A stretch of DNA of 64,000 nucleotides, taken from JAJDXW01 sp965223775. Lineage in GTDB: Bacteria; Pseudomonadota; Gammaproteobacteria; HK1. The position numbers were made by a program, and so were the translations under genes. Each line of letters opens with the position of its first letter. Position 1 is the stretch's first letter. The stretch covers positions 1,798,001 through 1,862,000 of the forward strand of contig OZ245021.1 in the NCBI GenBank assembly GCA_965223775.1, in the 5' to 3' direction. Below, one piece after another: positions 8,116 to 17,272 of this stretch. The notes under the pieces were generated by a model, which was given only the letters and a program-made list of their open reading frames with translations, did not search any database and was not told the origin of the DNA.

Positions 8116-10043
8116 CCGAAGTTCCCTGCGTTGAGATAGAACAACTCATTGACAGTCGTTCGTATTTTCAGCTTCAGGCGATTCCCGGTACTGGGAACAT
8201 TTCGATGAGTTCGGCGACGCGCCGTTGGGTCTGGGTGGGCTCGGTGAGGAGCGAGAAGGCCGGAGCCGTGGGGTCCGACAACACCCGGCAGGTGTTGCGG
8301 CAGCGCGTCGCGAGTTCGGCGAGCAAGGTATCCAGGCTGTGCAGGGCCAATCCGTCGTCGGTGCGCCGGCGCGCCTTTTTCTTACGGGCCCGGGGTGTGG
8401 GCTTGGCCGGGGCGACCGGATCGCGCGTGCGGCGCGCCTCGTCCAACGTCTCGTCGTCGAACAGCAACGGCGCCACGGCACGGCGAAGATGCCATTCCAC
8501 GTAGCCCGCGAGCAGGCATATGAACAGGTGCGCCCGCACCCGGCGCTCCTCGCGATGGCGGATGGGCCGTACCCGTACCTCAAGGCCCTTGAGGGTGCGG
8601 AACCAGCGCTCCACGTCCGCAAGCCCCTTGTAGGTGCGCACCGTGTCGTGGCTCGACAGCCGCGTCGCTGGCTCGCTCGTGCGAAGCACGTAGATCCCGT
8701 CCAGACGCGCTTCGGCTTCGATCCGCTCGGCGTTGCGTTGATACCGCAGCCGGGCGTTGTTGACCTCCCACTCGAAGTGCTTGCCCATCTTGTGTCGCCC
8801 CAGCACCCGCCCGACCTTGCGTCCGAGCTCGGCCGCCCCAAGGGGCGTGCGGGTGCGCCGCGCCGCCTCGCGTGCGACGCGTTCCAACCCCGCCTCGGTC
8901 GTGGCCAGCAACTCCTCGCGCTTGCGCGAGCGTTCCTCGGCCAGCAGCGGGTTGTAGCACGCCACCAAGCGCTCGCCCGGATAGTCCGGCGAGACGATCT
9001 CGGCCAGGTTCTGCTCGTCAAACAGCGACAACTGCAACGCGTGTTGCTCGACCAGGGCGCGCACCTGCAACGACTTCAGCGCACTCACCCATCCCAGACC
9101 CCGGTGGCGCTTCAGGTGCTCGATCTGGACCTGCGTCAACAGGCCCCGGTCCCCGACCAGCACGACCCGTTCAAGCCCGAAGCGCTCCTGGAGCTTCACC
9201 ACCTGGTCCGGGACGGTGTTCGGGTCGGCAGTGTTTCCCGGATACGCCTGGACGGCGACCGGACACCCTCCGGGGGCGCTCAGCACGGCGTACACGAGCT
9301 GTGTCTTACCGCGCTTGCGGTCGCGGTTGTATCCGAAGCGCATCAGCGGGCAGGTGCGGCCCTCGTAGTAGCTTGACGACACGTCGGCGAACACCGGTTC
9401 GCCTTCGTGCAGATGGCGCTTTGCCAAGCGCTGCTCGATTCGCTCCTGGCGTTCGAGCAGCCAGTCCATCGCCTCGTACAGGTCGTCCTCGTCGTCGTCG
9501 CCGACCCCGAGCTCCTCGGCCAAGGTCGTGCAATGCCACAGCCGGGTAGTGGCGAGCTTCGAGGCGGGATGAAGCAACCGTTCGAGCACCATCGCCAGCA
9601 CCCGGTCGCGCTCGCGGCAGCGCTTCGCGGCGATGAGCCGCTCCAGTCCCAGGCGCCGGCAAACGGTGAGCAACGCTTCGACATGACCGTGCGGTCGGGA
9701 ACGTTCGACCGTGAAGGCGTCCTCGGGGGCGATGAGTCGGCGGCCCTTGAGCACTTGGCGCAGTGCCTCGACCTTCTCCGAGGGCCAGTCGGTGAGGTTG
9801 GCCAGCGTTTTCTTGCGCACCCGTTTGCCCTCGCGCCAGCCTTGGCGAAGGAGGATCGCGGGGCGGGAGTTGCGGTTGGGGACGGTCTCGATGTACATGG
9901 GAACGAAGATAGCAATTCGAATCCACCATGTCAATGATATCTCTCAATATACATGGGAACAAAAATCACCCTCCCTCCGGCATTTTTCGATCTACGTCAA
10001 TGACTTACCCTCGATTTGACCCCAAAATCCCCAGGAACTTCGG
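8116..10043. mobile_element. Complete IS1634-family insertion sequence with target-site duplication
   Basis: The element is 1928 bp. The terminal inverted repeats are CCGAAGTTCC at 8116-8125 and GGAACTTCGG at 10034-10043, perfect over 10 bp and weakly similar further in (both ends carry TCATTGAC about 30-40 bases inside). The flanks are an exact 6-bp direct repeat TCTAAC (8110-8115 and 10044-10049), so the insertion is precise and relatively recent. It encodes one transposase on the minus strand. The right-hand TSD copy contains the TAG stop codon of dadA, so the insertion fell at the very end of that gene without truncating it. On the other side meaB ends 76 bases before the left TSD. Confidence 0.93.
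8174..9898 (-). CDS. IS1634-family DDE transposase
   Basis: The reading frame encodes about 574 residues from the ATG at 9898 (MYIETVPNRNSRPAILL); an upstream in-frame ATG at 9934 exists but adds only hydrophobic non-family residues. IS1634/IS4-superfamily features: VFADVSSSYYEG (first catalytic Asp), GKTQLVYAVL, the VVLVGDRGLLTQ block (second Asp) and a C-terminal AHLFICLLAGYVEWHL helix with the YREIETLF-like segment VERWFRTLKGLEVRVRPI supplying Glu and nearby basic residues. A Lys/Arg-rich segment follows near the C terminus. TACATGGGAAC is repeated at 9894-9904 and 9951-9961 near the right end. Confidence 0.92.
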   Translation of the reverse strand: MYIETVPNRNSRPAILLRQGWREGKRVRKKTLANLTDWPSEKVEALRQVLKGRRLIAPEDAFTVERSRPHGHVEALLTVCRRLGLERLIAAKRCRERDRVLAMVLERLLHPASKLATTRLWHCTTLAEELGVGDDDEDDLYEAMDWLLERQERIEQRLAKRHLHEGEPVFADVSSSYYEGRTCPLMRFGYNRDRKRGKTQLVYAVLSAPGGCPVAVQAYPGNTADPNTVPDQVVKLQERFGLERVVLVGDRGLLTQVQIEHLKRHRGLGWVSALKSLQVRALVEQHALQLSLFDEQNLAEIVSPDYPGERLVACYNPLLAEERSRKREELLATTEAGLERVAREAARRTRTPLGAAELGRKVGRVLGRHKMGKHFEWEVNNARLRYQRNAERIEAEARLDGIYVLRTSEPATRLSSHDTVRTYKGLADVERWFRTLKGLEVRVRPIRHREERRVRAHLFICLLAGYVEWHLRRAVAPLLFDDETLDEARRTRDPVAPAKPTPRARKKKARRRTDDGLALHSLDTLLAELATRCRNTCRVLSDPTAPAFSLLTEPTQTQRRVAELIEMFPVPGIA

Positions 10044-10044
10044 T

Positions 10045-11298
10045 CTAACGATTTTCGTAGACGAGGCCCTCGAGGTCGATCTCGGGCTCGCGGCCGGCGA
10101 CGAGGTCCGCGGTTATCTTTCCCGAGCCGCACGCCATCGTCCATCCGATGTGGCCGTGACCGGTATCGAGATAGAGGTTTTCGTAGCGGGCCCGGCCGAG
10201 GATCGGGACCGTGGACGGGGTCATCGGCCGCAGCCCCGCCCAGTATTCCGGCCGGTCGTAGTCGCCGGCGGACGGGAAGAGTTCCCGGACGGACTTGAGC
10301 ATCCCCCGGAAATCGTCCGGACGGTGGCTCTTGTCGTACCCGCTGAACTCCGCGGTGGCCGCGACCCGGATCCGCTCGCCCATCGGGCAGGTCACCACGA
10401 GGCGGTCTTCGTCGCACACGCCCATCTGCGGCGAGAGGTTCGACGACCCCCGCGGAATGGTCACCGAGTAGCCCTTGACGGGGTAGATGGGGAGCTTCAG
10501 ACCGGCGGTACGCGATAGGAAGGGGCTCATGAAGCCGAGTGCGAGCACGAACACGTCGCCGCGGACCTCGCCATCGCTGGTCCGCACGCCCGCGATGCGC
10601 CTGCCTTCGGAGTCGAGCCCTTCCACGGTCACCCCGAACCGGAACTGCACTCCGAGCGCCTCGCGGCAGTGCTGCGCGAGGTTGCCGCTGAACATCCGGG
10701 CATCGCCGCTCTGGTCGGTGGGGGAGTACATGCCGCCCGCGAGCCTCTCCCTGACCGGCTCGAGAGCGGGCTCGCGGGCGCAGAGGCCGTCTCGGTCCAG
10801 GACCTCGAGCTCGAGCCCCTGGTCGCGGAGGAGCCGGGTGCGGCGCACCCCGGCCTCGAAGCTCCGGTCGGTTCGGTAGACGTACAGGTTGCCGCGCGCG
10901 AGACCGTCGTACCGCACCCCGGTGTCCGCGGCGAGCTCGGTCAGGAGATCCGTCGAGTACCGGCACAGCCGCAGCTTGCGCGTCGTGTTGGCGCGGGCCC
11001 GCTCGTCCGTGCACTGGAGCAGGAACTGCCAGAGCCACGACCACATGCGCGGGTCCAGCCGGGGCCGGAGCCTCAGTGCCTGGTCCGCGGCGATGAGCGA
11101 CTTGGCGAGGATGCGGGGGGCGGCGGGCGAGGCCCAGGCGTAGCTGTGCCCCGGCGCCACGAGGCCGGCGTTGGCGTAGCTCGTCTCGAGGCCCGGCGCC
11201 TCGTGCCGCTCGATGACGGTGACCTCGTGGCCGTCCCGGGCGAGATAGTACGCGGCCGCGGTACCGATGACCCCGCTCCCGAGAACCACTGCACGCAT
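10045..11298 (-). CDS. dadA: D-amino acid dehydrogenase, small subunit type
   Basis: A 417-residue FAD-dependent oxidoreductase. It oxidatively deaminates D-amino acids (classically D-alanine, feeding electrons to the respiratory chain) and would be peripheral to the inner membrane. The N-terminal Rossmann motif VVLGSGVIGTAAAYYLA and ERHEAPGLETSYANAG follow the DadA pattern. The C-terminal half has GLRPMTPSTVPILGR and NLYLDTGHGHIGWTMACGSG (given in parts), the FAD-closing segment. Length matches E. coli DadA (432). Its TAG stop coincides with the target duplication of the downstream IS1634 element, so the reading frame is intact. Confidence 0.93.
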   Translation of the reverse strand: MRAVVLGSGVIGTAAAYYLARDGHEVTVIERHEAPGLETSYANAGLVAPGHSYAWASPAAPRILAKSLIAADQALRLRPRLDPRMWSWLWQFLLQCTDERARANTTRKLRLCRYSTDLLTELAADTGVRYDGLARGNLYVYRTDRSFEAGVRRTRLLRDQGLELEVLDRDGLCAREPALEPVRERLAGGMYSPTDQSGDARMFSGNLAQHCREALGVQFRFGVTVEGLDSEGRRIAGVRTSDGEVRGDVFVLALGFMSPFLSRTAGLKLPIYPVKGYSVTIPRGSSNLSPQMGVCDEDRLVVTCPMGERIRVAATAEFSGYDKSHRPDDFRGMLKSVRELFPSAGDYDRPEYWAGLRPMTPSTVPILGRARYENLYLDTGHGHIGWTMACGSGKITADLVAGREPEIDLEGLVYENR

Positions 11299-11680
11299 GC
11301 CGCCGCCTCCCCGTTCGAGCCGCCTCCCGGGCTATTCTGAACCAGAATCGGATCTGCGGTCGCGTCACTCGCCGGGCGTCCCGCATCGTCCCGATGCCGC
11401 GCCAAGGGAAGGGTCCGGGCCGGTCGTTCCGGGGTGCGCCCGCCACGGCGCGCGCCGTGCCCCGGGCCTTGGCGCCCACACGCCTTTCCGGCCTCCGCGC
11501 TTACCCGGTCCCGCGCCGGTTTGTCCGGTCGGCGAGGAGCGCCGCCGGCCGGGCTTCGTCCGGGCCGACTGGACGGATGCTCACGTTCCCGGCGGCTTCG
11601 CGCCGGCGTTTTCCGGGTACGATGGCGCCGGGAACGGTGGCGGCGCCATCGGATACGGGCGTACCGTGAGGAGGAGCGGG

Positions 11681-12445
11681 ATGGCGGAGACGGCGGTTTT
11701 TCAGCCCGGCGGGTATCGCTACGTCCGGGGGCGGTTCCAGTACTCGGGGGGCGTCGCGGCGGAACCGGGATTCGCGATGGAACGGGCAAGGTTCGCCCGC
11801 CCCGTTCCGCTCGAGGAGGGGTTCCGCCGGATCGAGGCGTATCTCGGCGGCATCGGCCGGCCGCCCACCGCGTTCTGCGCGTGCGAGCTCCGCTCGCCCG
11901 GGCAGTTTACGGAGGAAGGTTTCATCGCTTTCAACCGGGCCTACGTCCGCACCCTCGAACGCTGGGGCATCTTCGAGGACGACGAGAATCCGGTCGCCCG
12001 GTCGAACGTGTGTCCCGAGATCGATCCCCCGGCCGAGCCCTGCTTCCACGCCTTCTCGTACACCGTCCCCGCCGCGACGGACGGGACGGCGCGGCCGAAG
12101 AGCTTCGTCATCGCCGGCTCGGGCGAAGCGCCGGAAGGACCGGGCGGGTACCGGGAACGGATCATCCGCCTCGGCGACACCTCCCCGGACGCGATGCGCG
12201 AAAAGGCGCGGTACGTCCTCGGGGCGATGGAGCACCGGATGGCCGCGCTCGGGCTCGCGTGGGCGGATGCCACGGTGAGCCAGGCCTACACGGTGTACGA
12301 CATCCACGGCTTTGTTGCCGACGAGATCGTGCGGCGGGGCGCGGCGCCGGACGGGATCACCTGGACCTGGGCCCGGCCGCCGGTCGAAGGGCTCGCCTTC
12401 GAGATGGATGTCCGCGCCGTGCCGGTGGAGCGGGTGCTCGGATGA
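11681..12445 (+). CDS. RidA-fold protein resembling 2-aminomuconate-type deaminases (CnbZ-like)
   Basis: A 254-residue protein without signal peptide or membrane segments. From memory its pattern (FQYSGGVAAEPGF, PTAFCACELRSPGQF, ARSNVCPEIDPPAEP, FHAFSYTVP, RLGDTSPDAMREKARYVL) matches a conserved family annotated by similarity to the 2-amino-5-chloromuconate deaminase CnbZ, with a YjgF/RidA-like fold. Substrate here is unknown. The ATG at 11681 has GAGGAG seven bases upstream. It starts 382 bases after, and divergent from, dadA, and is followed by an SDR and a serine hydrolase on the same strand, suggesting a small catabolic cluster. The family assignment is moderately sure; the reaction is inference. 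Confidence 0.55.
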   Translation: MAETAVFQPGGYRYVRGRFQYSGGVAAEPGFAMERARFARPVPLEEGFRRIEAYLGGIGRPPTAFCACELRSPGQFTEEGFIAFNRAYVRTLERWGIFEDDENPVARSNVCPEIDPPAEPCFHAFSYTVPAATDGTARPKSFVIAGSGEAPEGPGGYRERIIRLGDTSPDAMREKARYVLGAMEHRMAALGLAWADATVSQAYTVYDIHGFVADEIVRRGAAPDGITWTWARPPVEGLAFEMDVRAVPVERVLG

Positions 12446-12691
12446 ATCCCGAGGCCGGACGTGCTCGCGCGCGGCGAGCGCCGGGTCGGACGCGGCGCGC
12501 GATGCGGTGAGCGGCCGGCCGGGCCGCATCGGCCGGGTCGAGGGCCGAGGCCGGACGCAGGGGAGCCGAATTGCGAGCCGGGCGCCCGCGGGGCAAGCCG
12601 GCGCGGGAATCTCGAGCGCAGATGACCTCGGAGAGCGGATGACTTCAGGGCGACAAGCCGGTCGCGCTGGTGACCGAGAGAGGAGGAGCCG

Positions 12692-13537
12692 ATGACTTAC
12701 ACGAGCTCGCTTGCCGGCAAGTACGCCGTCATTACGGGAAGCACCCAGGGCCTCGGCCGTGCCACTGCCGAGCTGTTCGCGGCGCGCGGCGCGGCCGGCA
12801 TCGTCGTGACCGGGCGCAGCGCCGAGCGCGGACAGGCCGTTGCCGACCACCTGACGAAGGGCGGCTGCCGCGCCGTGTTCGTCCAGGCCGATGCGGGCGA
12901 TGTCGATGCCTGCCGCCGGGTCATCGCCGCCGCCGACGAGGCATTCGGGACCCTGCACGTGCTTGCCAACGTCGCGGCGATGACCGAGCGCGGCTCGATC
13001 TGGGATACCACGCCGGAATTCTTCGACCGCATGATGGCCATCAACGTGCGGGCGCCGTTCTTCCTGATGCAGGACGCGATCAAGCTGATGGTCCGCGAGG
13101 GCGTCGCCGGTTCGATCGTCAACGTCTCCAGCATCGCGTCCCATGGCAGCGAGCCGTTCCTGTGTCCCTACGCGGCCTCCAAGGGGGCCCTCAACGTCCT
13201 CACCAAGAACGTCGCCTATTCGGTGGTGCGCCACCGCATCCGGGCCAATGCGATCAACCTCGGCTGGATGGATTCGGACGGGGAGGACGTGATCCAGCGC
13301 CGCTACCACAGCGGCGGCAAGGACTGGCTCGCGGAGGCGGAGGCCCGGATGCCGTTCGGGCGCCTGCTGAAGCCCGACGAGGTCGCGCGCACGATCGCCT
13401 ACCTCGCTTCCGAAGAGTCCGGCATGATGACCGCCGCCTTCCTCGACCTCGACCAGACCGTCATTGGCGGTGGCGGGGGCCCGATCCCCCCGCCTGTCGA
13501 CGAGTGGCCGTCCGTCGCCGGCGTTTCGTACGGGTAG
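12692..13537 (+). CDS. Short-chain dehydrogenase/reductase (SDR) family oxidoreductase
   Basis: A 281-residue classical SDR. The cofactor-binding glycine motif TGSTQGLG lies at residues 15-22. The structural ANVAAM (an NAG-like motif) is near residue 90. The catalytic Ser sits in NVSSIASHG, and Tyr/Lys in YAASKG. VTGRSAERG after the second strand, with Arg, suggests preference for NADP(H). The C terminus has an extra Gly-rich segment (IGGGGGPIPPP). RBS GAGAGGAGG precedes the ATG. The 246 bases upstream to the previous gene show nothing recognisable. The substrate cannot be inferred. Confidence 0.88.
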   Translation: MTYTSSLAGKYAVITGSTQGLGRATAELFAARGAAGIVVTGRSAERGQAVADHLTKGGCRAVFVQADAGDVDACRRVIAAADEAFGTLHVLANVAAMTERGSIWDTTPEFFDRMMAINVRAPFFLMQDAIKLMVREGVAGSIVNVSSIASHGSEPFLCPYAASKGALNVLTKNVAYSVVRHRIRANAINLGWMDSDGEDVIQRRYHSGGKDWLAEAEARMPFGRLLKPDEVARTIAYLASEESGMMTAAFLDLDQTVIGGGGGPIPPPVDEWPSVAGVSYG

Positions 13538-13665
13538 CGCCCGCACCCCCTCCCCCCGCCGTGCCCGCGCTGGCGCCCGTTCCCTCCGCCCGCGCCGGCG
13601 GGCGGAGGGTGCGGAATATCGGCGTACAATCGATTCGAATCGCACCTTGATCGGGAGGAAGAACC

Positions 13666-14838
13666 ATGCCGATGCACAACAGGATCGATGCGCTCCTCGG
13701 CGATGCAGTCTCCAACGGCGCCGCCGCGGGGGTCGTCGCGGGTGCGACCAACGCCGACGGAGACCTGTACCTCGGCGGCTTCGGGGAACGGGTCGCCGGG
13801 GGCGGCGACGAGATGACCCCGGACACGGTGGGCTGGATCGCGTCGATGACCAAGGCGATTACCGGCGCCGCCGCGATGCAGCTCGTGGAGCAGGGACGGC
13901 TCGACCTCGATGCTCCCGCCTCCGACGTGATCCCCCAGCTCGCCGACGTGGGCGTGCTCGAGGGATTCGACGACGACGGCAGCCCCCGTACCCGTCCGGC
14001 GCGGGGGGCGATCACCCTGCGTCACCTCCTCACCCACACGTCCGGGTTCGTCTACGACATCTGGAACGGAGCGATGGTCCGGTACCAGGAGGCGACCGGT
14101 ACCCCCGGCATCATCGAGTGCCGGGATGCGTGCCTTACCACGCCCCTCACCTTCGACCCCGGCGAGCGCTGGGACTACGGGATCGGCATCGACTGGGCGG
14201 GAAAGATGGTCGAGGCGGTGAGCGGAAAGAAGCTCGGAGACTACTTCCAGGACCACCTCCTCGGTCCGCTCGGCATGGACGACACCGCGTTCCGGATCAC
14301 CGATCCGATGCGGGCGCGGCTCGCGAAGATCCACATGCGGGGAGAGGACGGCTCGCTCGCGCCGCAGATGGAGCTGGAGATCCCCCAGGAGCCCGAGTTC
14401 GAGATGGGCGGTGGCGGGCTCTACGGAACCGTCGGCGACTACCTGCGATTCATCCGCATGATCCTCAACCGGGGCCGGGCGAACGGCGAGCAGCTCCTCG
14501 CGCCGGAGACCGTGGACAGGATGTCCCGCAACCAGATGGGCGACTCCCGGGTGTGCGAGCTCAAGACCGCGATTCCGCCGTTCTCGAACGATGCGGAGTT
14601 CTTCCCCGGGATGCCCAAGACCTGGGGCCTCACGTTCATGATCAACACCGAGGATGCGCCGACCGGGCGGTCGGCGGGAAGCCTCGGCTGGGCCGGCCTC
14701 GCCAACTCCTTCTTCTGGATCGATCCCGCGAAGGGCATCGGCGGCGCCTACCTCACCCAGGTCCTGCCGTTCATCGACGCGAAGTCCTTCCCCCTCTACC
14801 TCGCCTTCGAGCAGGCGGTCTACGAGAACCTCGCCTGA
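13666..14838 (+). CDS. Serine hydrolase, beta-lactamase class C / penicillin-binding-like family
   Basis: A 390-residue protein with the SxxK nucleophile motif SMTK at residues 60-63, the YxN-equivalent region WDYGIGID near 166, and HLLTHTSGF, a typical class C-family block. It has no signal peptide, so it is probably a cytoplasmic esterase, lactonase or peptidase rather than an antibiotic-destroying lactamase. The start MPMHNRIDALL follows a GGGAGGAAG ribosome-binding site. It lies 128 bases after the SDR and 85 bases before the epimerase. Specificity is unknown. Confidence 0.85.
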   Translation: MPMHNRIDALLGDAVSNGAAAGVVAGATNADGDLYLGGFGERVAGGGDEMTPDTVGWIASMTKAITGAAAMQLVEQGRLDLDAPASDVIPQLADVGVLEGFDDDGSPRTRPARGAITLRHLLTHTSGFVYDIWNGAMVRYQEATGTPGIIECRDACLTTPLTFDPGERWDYGIGIDWAGKMVEAVSGKKLGDYFQDHLLGPLGMDDTAFRITDPMRARLAKIHMRGEDGSLAPQMELEIPQEPEFEMGGGGLYGTVGDYLRFIRMILNRGRANGEQLLAPETVDRMSRNQMGDSRVCELKTAIPPFSNDAEFFPGMPKTWGLTFMINTEDAPTGRSAGSLGWAGLANSFFWIDPAKGIGGAYLTQVLPFIDAKSFPLYLAFEQAVYENLA

Positions 14839-14923
14839 CGACGGCCGGGCGAGGGCAGCGGCGCGAGGTGGGATACATGGCGGGCGGAACGGGGGAACGG
14901 GCCGGCGCCCGGAGGGGCAGGCC

Positions 14924-15328
14924 GTGATCGGCCGGCTCAACCACGTCGCGATCGCGGTGCCCGATCTCGAACGGGCATCGGCGGTCTATCGCGATACCCT
15001 GGGGGCGGAGGTCAGCGAGCCGGTCGCGCTCGCCGAGCATGGGGTGACCACCGTCTTCGTGGAGCTGCCCAACACGAAGCTCGAGCTGATCGAGCCGCTC
15101 GGCGACGGCTCTCCGATCGCCCGCTTCCTCGCCCGCAACCCGGACGGCGGCCCGCACCACGTCTGCTACGAGGTGAGCGACATCCGCGCCGCGCGCGACC
15201 GCCTCGTGGCCGACGGCGCCCGGGTGCTCGGGGACGGCGAGCCGCGCATCGGTGCGCACGGCAAGCCGGTGCTCTTCCTCCATCCGAAGGATTTCTGCGG
15301 GACGCTCATCGAGATCGAGCAGGCCTGA
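14924..15328 (+). CDS. mce: Methylmalonyl-CoA epimerase (VOC superfamily)
   Basis: A 134-residue vicinal-oxygen-chelate protein that interconverts (S)- and (R)-methylmalonyl-CoA, linking propionyl-CoA carboxylase to the mutase encoded 11 kb upstream. The start is GTG at 14924 (VIGRLNHVAIAVPDL); the metal ligands fit NHVAIAV (His), GGPHHVCYEV (His) and TLIEIEQ (Glu). KFLARNPDGGPHH-like and HPKDFCGTLIE sequences are characteristic of the epimerase as opposed to glyoxalase I. A GGAGGGG stretch lies 8-14 bases upstream of the start. The 405-nt length is normal. Confidence 0.9.
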   Translation: MIGRLNHVAIAVPDLERASAVYRDTLGAEVSEPVALAEHGVTTVFVELPNTKLELIEPLGDGSPIARFLARNPDGGPHHVCYEVSDIRAARDRLVADGARVLGDGEPRIGAHGKPVLFLHPKDFCGTLIEIEQA

Positions 15329-15380
15329 GTCGGGCGGCGGTGGGCGTTCGCGGCCGGGCGGCGGCAAGCGGAGGGAAGTC

Positions 15381-16001
15381 ATGAGGGTTGACGACGCGGC
15401 GCTGGTGGTGGTCGACGTCCAGAACGACTTCTGCCCCGGGGGGGCGCTCGAGGTGCCGGACGGTGATGCGGTGGTGCCCGCGATCAACCGGATTGCGCCC
15501 CGCTTCTCCGCCCGCATCCTGACCCAGGACTGGCATCCGTCCGGCCATCGCTCGTTCGCTTCGAGCCACCCGGGCCGCGCGCCGTTCGAGACGGCGGAGC
15601 TTGCCTACGGCGAGCAGGTCCTGTGGCCGGACCACTGCGTGCAGGGCACCGCCGGGGCCGCCTTCCACCCGGACCTCGTGACGGACGGCGCGGATCTCGT
15701 GCTCCGCAAGGGTTTTCGGCCCGAGATCGATTCCTACTCGGCGTTCTACGAGAACGACCGCCGTACGCCTACGGGCCTTGCCGGGTACCTGCGAAGCCGC
15801 GGCATCTCGCGCCTGTTCTTCGCGGGTCTCGCGACCGACTTCTGCGTTGCGTACTCGGCCATCGACGGCGCCCGGGAGGGCTTCGAGGTCGTGGTCGTCG
15901 AGGATGCGTGCCGCGGCATCGACCTCGACGGCTCGCTCCCCGCGGCGTGGGAGCAGATGGCCGCCGCCAACGTGGCCCGGGCCCTTACCGGGGACCTGTG
16001 A
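15381..16001 (+). CDS. pncA: Nicotinamidase (isochorismatase-like hydrolase)
   Basis: A 206-residue protein that hydrolyses nicotinamide to nicotinate for NAD salvage. It shows the catalytic triad regions VVVDVQNDFCPGG (Asp), LRKGF (Lys) and GLATDFCVAYSA (Cys), and the metal site TQDWHPSGHRSF with its Asp and two His. WPDHCVQGT and a Tyr-Ser-Aaa-Phe stretch (DSYSAFYEND) are typical of PncA. ATG at 15381 is preceded by GGAGGG. It starts 52 bases after the epimerase on the same strand. Confidence 0.93.
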   Translation: MRVDDAALVVVDVQNDFCPGGALEVPDGDAVVPAINRIAPRFSARILTQDWHPSGHRSFASSHPGRAPFETAELAYGEQVLWPDHCVQGTAGAAFHPDLVTDGADLVLRKGFRPEIDSYSAFYENDRRTPTGLAGYLRSRGISRLFFAGLATDFCVAYSAIDGAREGFEVVVVEDACRGIDLDGSLPAAWEQMAAANVARALTGDL

Positions 16002-16039
16002 ACCGGCGCGTCACGCCGCGCCGCTCCGGCGGGATGCCG

Positions 16040-16270
16040 GAACCCCGCGAGCGAACTCTTCAGGCCGGTCGAACCACGCCTGCATCCATCGACGCGCGCG
16101 TGAGCGGCGATATGCTCGGGCGATTCCTCGCGGTGCGCGTGAGCGAATATGTTTGGTGTCGACCGCAATCAATCGGGTGGGTCCATCCGCTCGCAGAGCG
16201 CGTCCCGGTCGTCCAGGCTGACCCCGGCGACCGGGCGGCCTCGCTTGGTCAGCAGTTCGGTGCGAAATCG
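16040..16270 (-). pseudogene. Degenerate Phd/VapB-VapC toxin-antitoxin remnant
   Basis: Reading the minus strand from 16270, one frame gives 33 codons ending TELLTKRGRPVAGVSLDDRD and a TGA at 16169-16171. This is the C-terminal form of Phd-type antitoxins. Overlapping that stop, another frame gives LIAVDT, which is the PIN-domain start. One base later the third frame continues as NIFAHAHREESPEHIAAHAR, the next PIN segment. A single extra A in the run at about 16153 explains the break. After about 45 more codons the homology fades and the rest of the toxin is missing. The antitoxin N-terminus is absent too, replaced at 16271 by the end of the nucleoside hydrolase gene. Confidence 0.6.
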
Positions 16271-16273
16271 GGG

Positions 16274-17227
16274 TCAGAGCCGTGCGACGCGCTCGATGAG
16301 GAGGTCGAGCACCGCCTCGCCGTCGGCCTCGGTCACCCAGCGGGCGTTCGGCTCGCGGCCGGTCACCCCCCACCAGTCGACCACGGTGGACCCCAGCGCG
16401 TGCGTCCCCTCGGTCTCGACGGCCACCGGTACGGTCTCGGTCGCGAAGAGCTCCGGCTGGAGCAGCCAGGCGATGGTGCAGGGGTCGTGGATCGGCGAGC
16501 GCTCCGGGCCGAACCGGGCCCCCCGGCTCCCGGCGGCGGGATGCAGCAGGGGGGCCAGCCGCCGGGCCGCCTCACCGCCGATGCGTTCCAGGCGCTCGGA
16601 GTGGCCGGGAGCGGCCAGTACCTGGTGGGTGACGTCCAGGCCGTGGATCGTGATCGGACGCCCGCAGTCGAAGACGACCGCCGCCGCGTGCGGATCGGCG
16701 TAGATATTGAATTCGGCGGCGGGGGTGACGTTGCCGCCGGCCCGCGAGGCGCCGCCCATCACGACGATCTCCCGGACCTTCGGCAGCAGATCGGGGTATT
16801 CGGTGACGGCCAGGGCGAGATTGGTGAGCGGGCCAATCGCGACCAGGGTGATCGCCTCGTCGCCGCCCGCCCGCAAGGTGTCGGCAATGAAGGCGACCGC
16901 CCCGTGGAAGTCGATCGGACCGGCGGGCATCCCCACTTCGACGCCCTCCAGCCCGCTCTCGCCGTGATGCCGGGTGGCGGTCACCCGCCCTCGCGCGAGC
17001 GGCCGATCGGCGCCCGCATGGACTGGGACGCCGGGGAAGCCGCACAGTTCGCAGAGGAAGCGGGCGTTGCGCCAGGTGATCTCGAGCGGCACGTTGCCGG
17101 CGACGGCGGTGATGCCGGCGAGCTCGATCTCCGCGGACGATGCCAGGGTCATCGCGATCGCGATCGCGTCGTCGCGGCCGGGGTCGCAGTCGAGGATGAT
17201 GCGGCGTCGGTTCGTGCTCGTGCTCAT
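16274..17227 (-). CDS. Inosine-uridine preferring nucleoside hydrolase
   Basis: A 317-residue ribonucleoside hydrolase that splits N-glycosidic bonds of nucleosides for purine/pyrimidine salvage. The N-terminal Asp cluster is IILDCDPGRDDAIAI (the DxDxxxDD calcium site), followed by AGITAVAGNVPLE. The central LVAIGPLTNLALA and the late NIYADPHAAAVVF (a catalytic-region variant of NxxxDPEAA) also fit the family. Length 317 is typical. It lies 45 bases downstream of plsC on the same strand and may be the last gene of the glyQ-glyS-plsC unit. Confidence 0.92.
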   Translation of the reverse strand: MSTSTNRRRIILDCDPGRDDAIAIAMTLASSAEIELAGITAVAGNVPLEITWRNARFLCELCGFPGVPVHAGADRPLARGRVTATRHHGESGLEGVEVGMPAGPIDFHGAVAFIADTLRAGGDEAITLVAIGPLTNLALAVTEYPDLLPKVREIVVMGGASRAGGNVTPAAEFNIYADPHAAAVVFDCGRPITIHGLDVTHQVLAAPGHSERLERIGGEAARRLAPLLHPAAGSRGARFGPERSPIHDPCTIAWLLQPELFATETVPVAVETEGTHALGSTVVDWWGVTGREPNARWVTEADGEAVLDLLIERVARL

Positions 17228-17272
17228 GCCAGGTTCCTCACGGTCTCATGCTGCAGCGACGACCCGGGCCGC

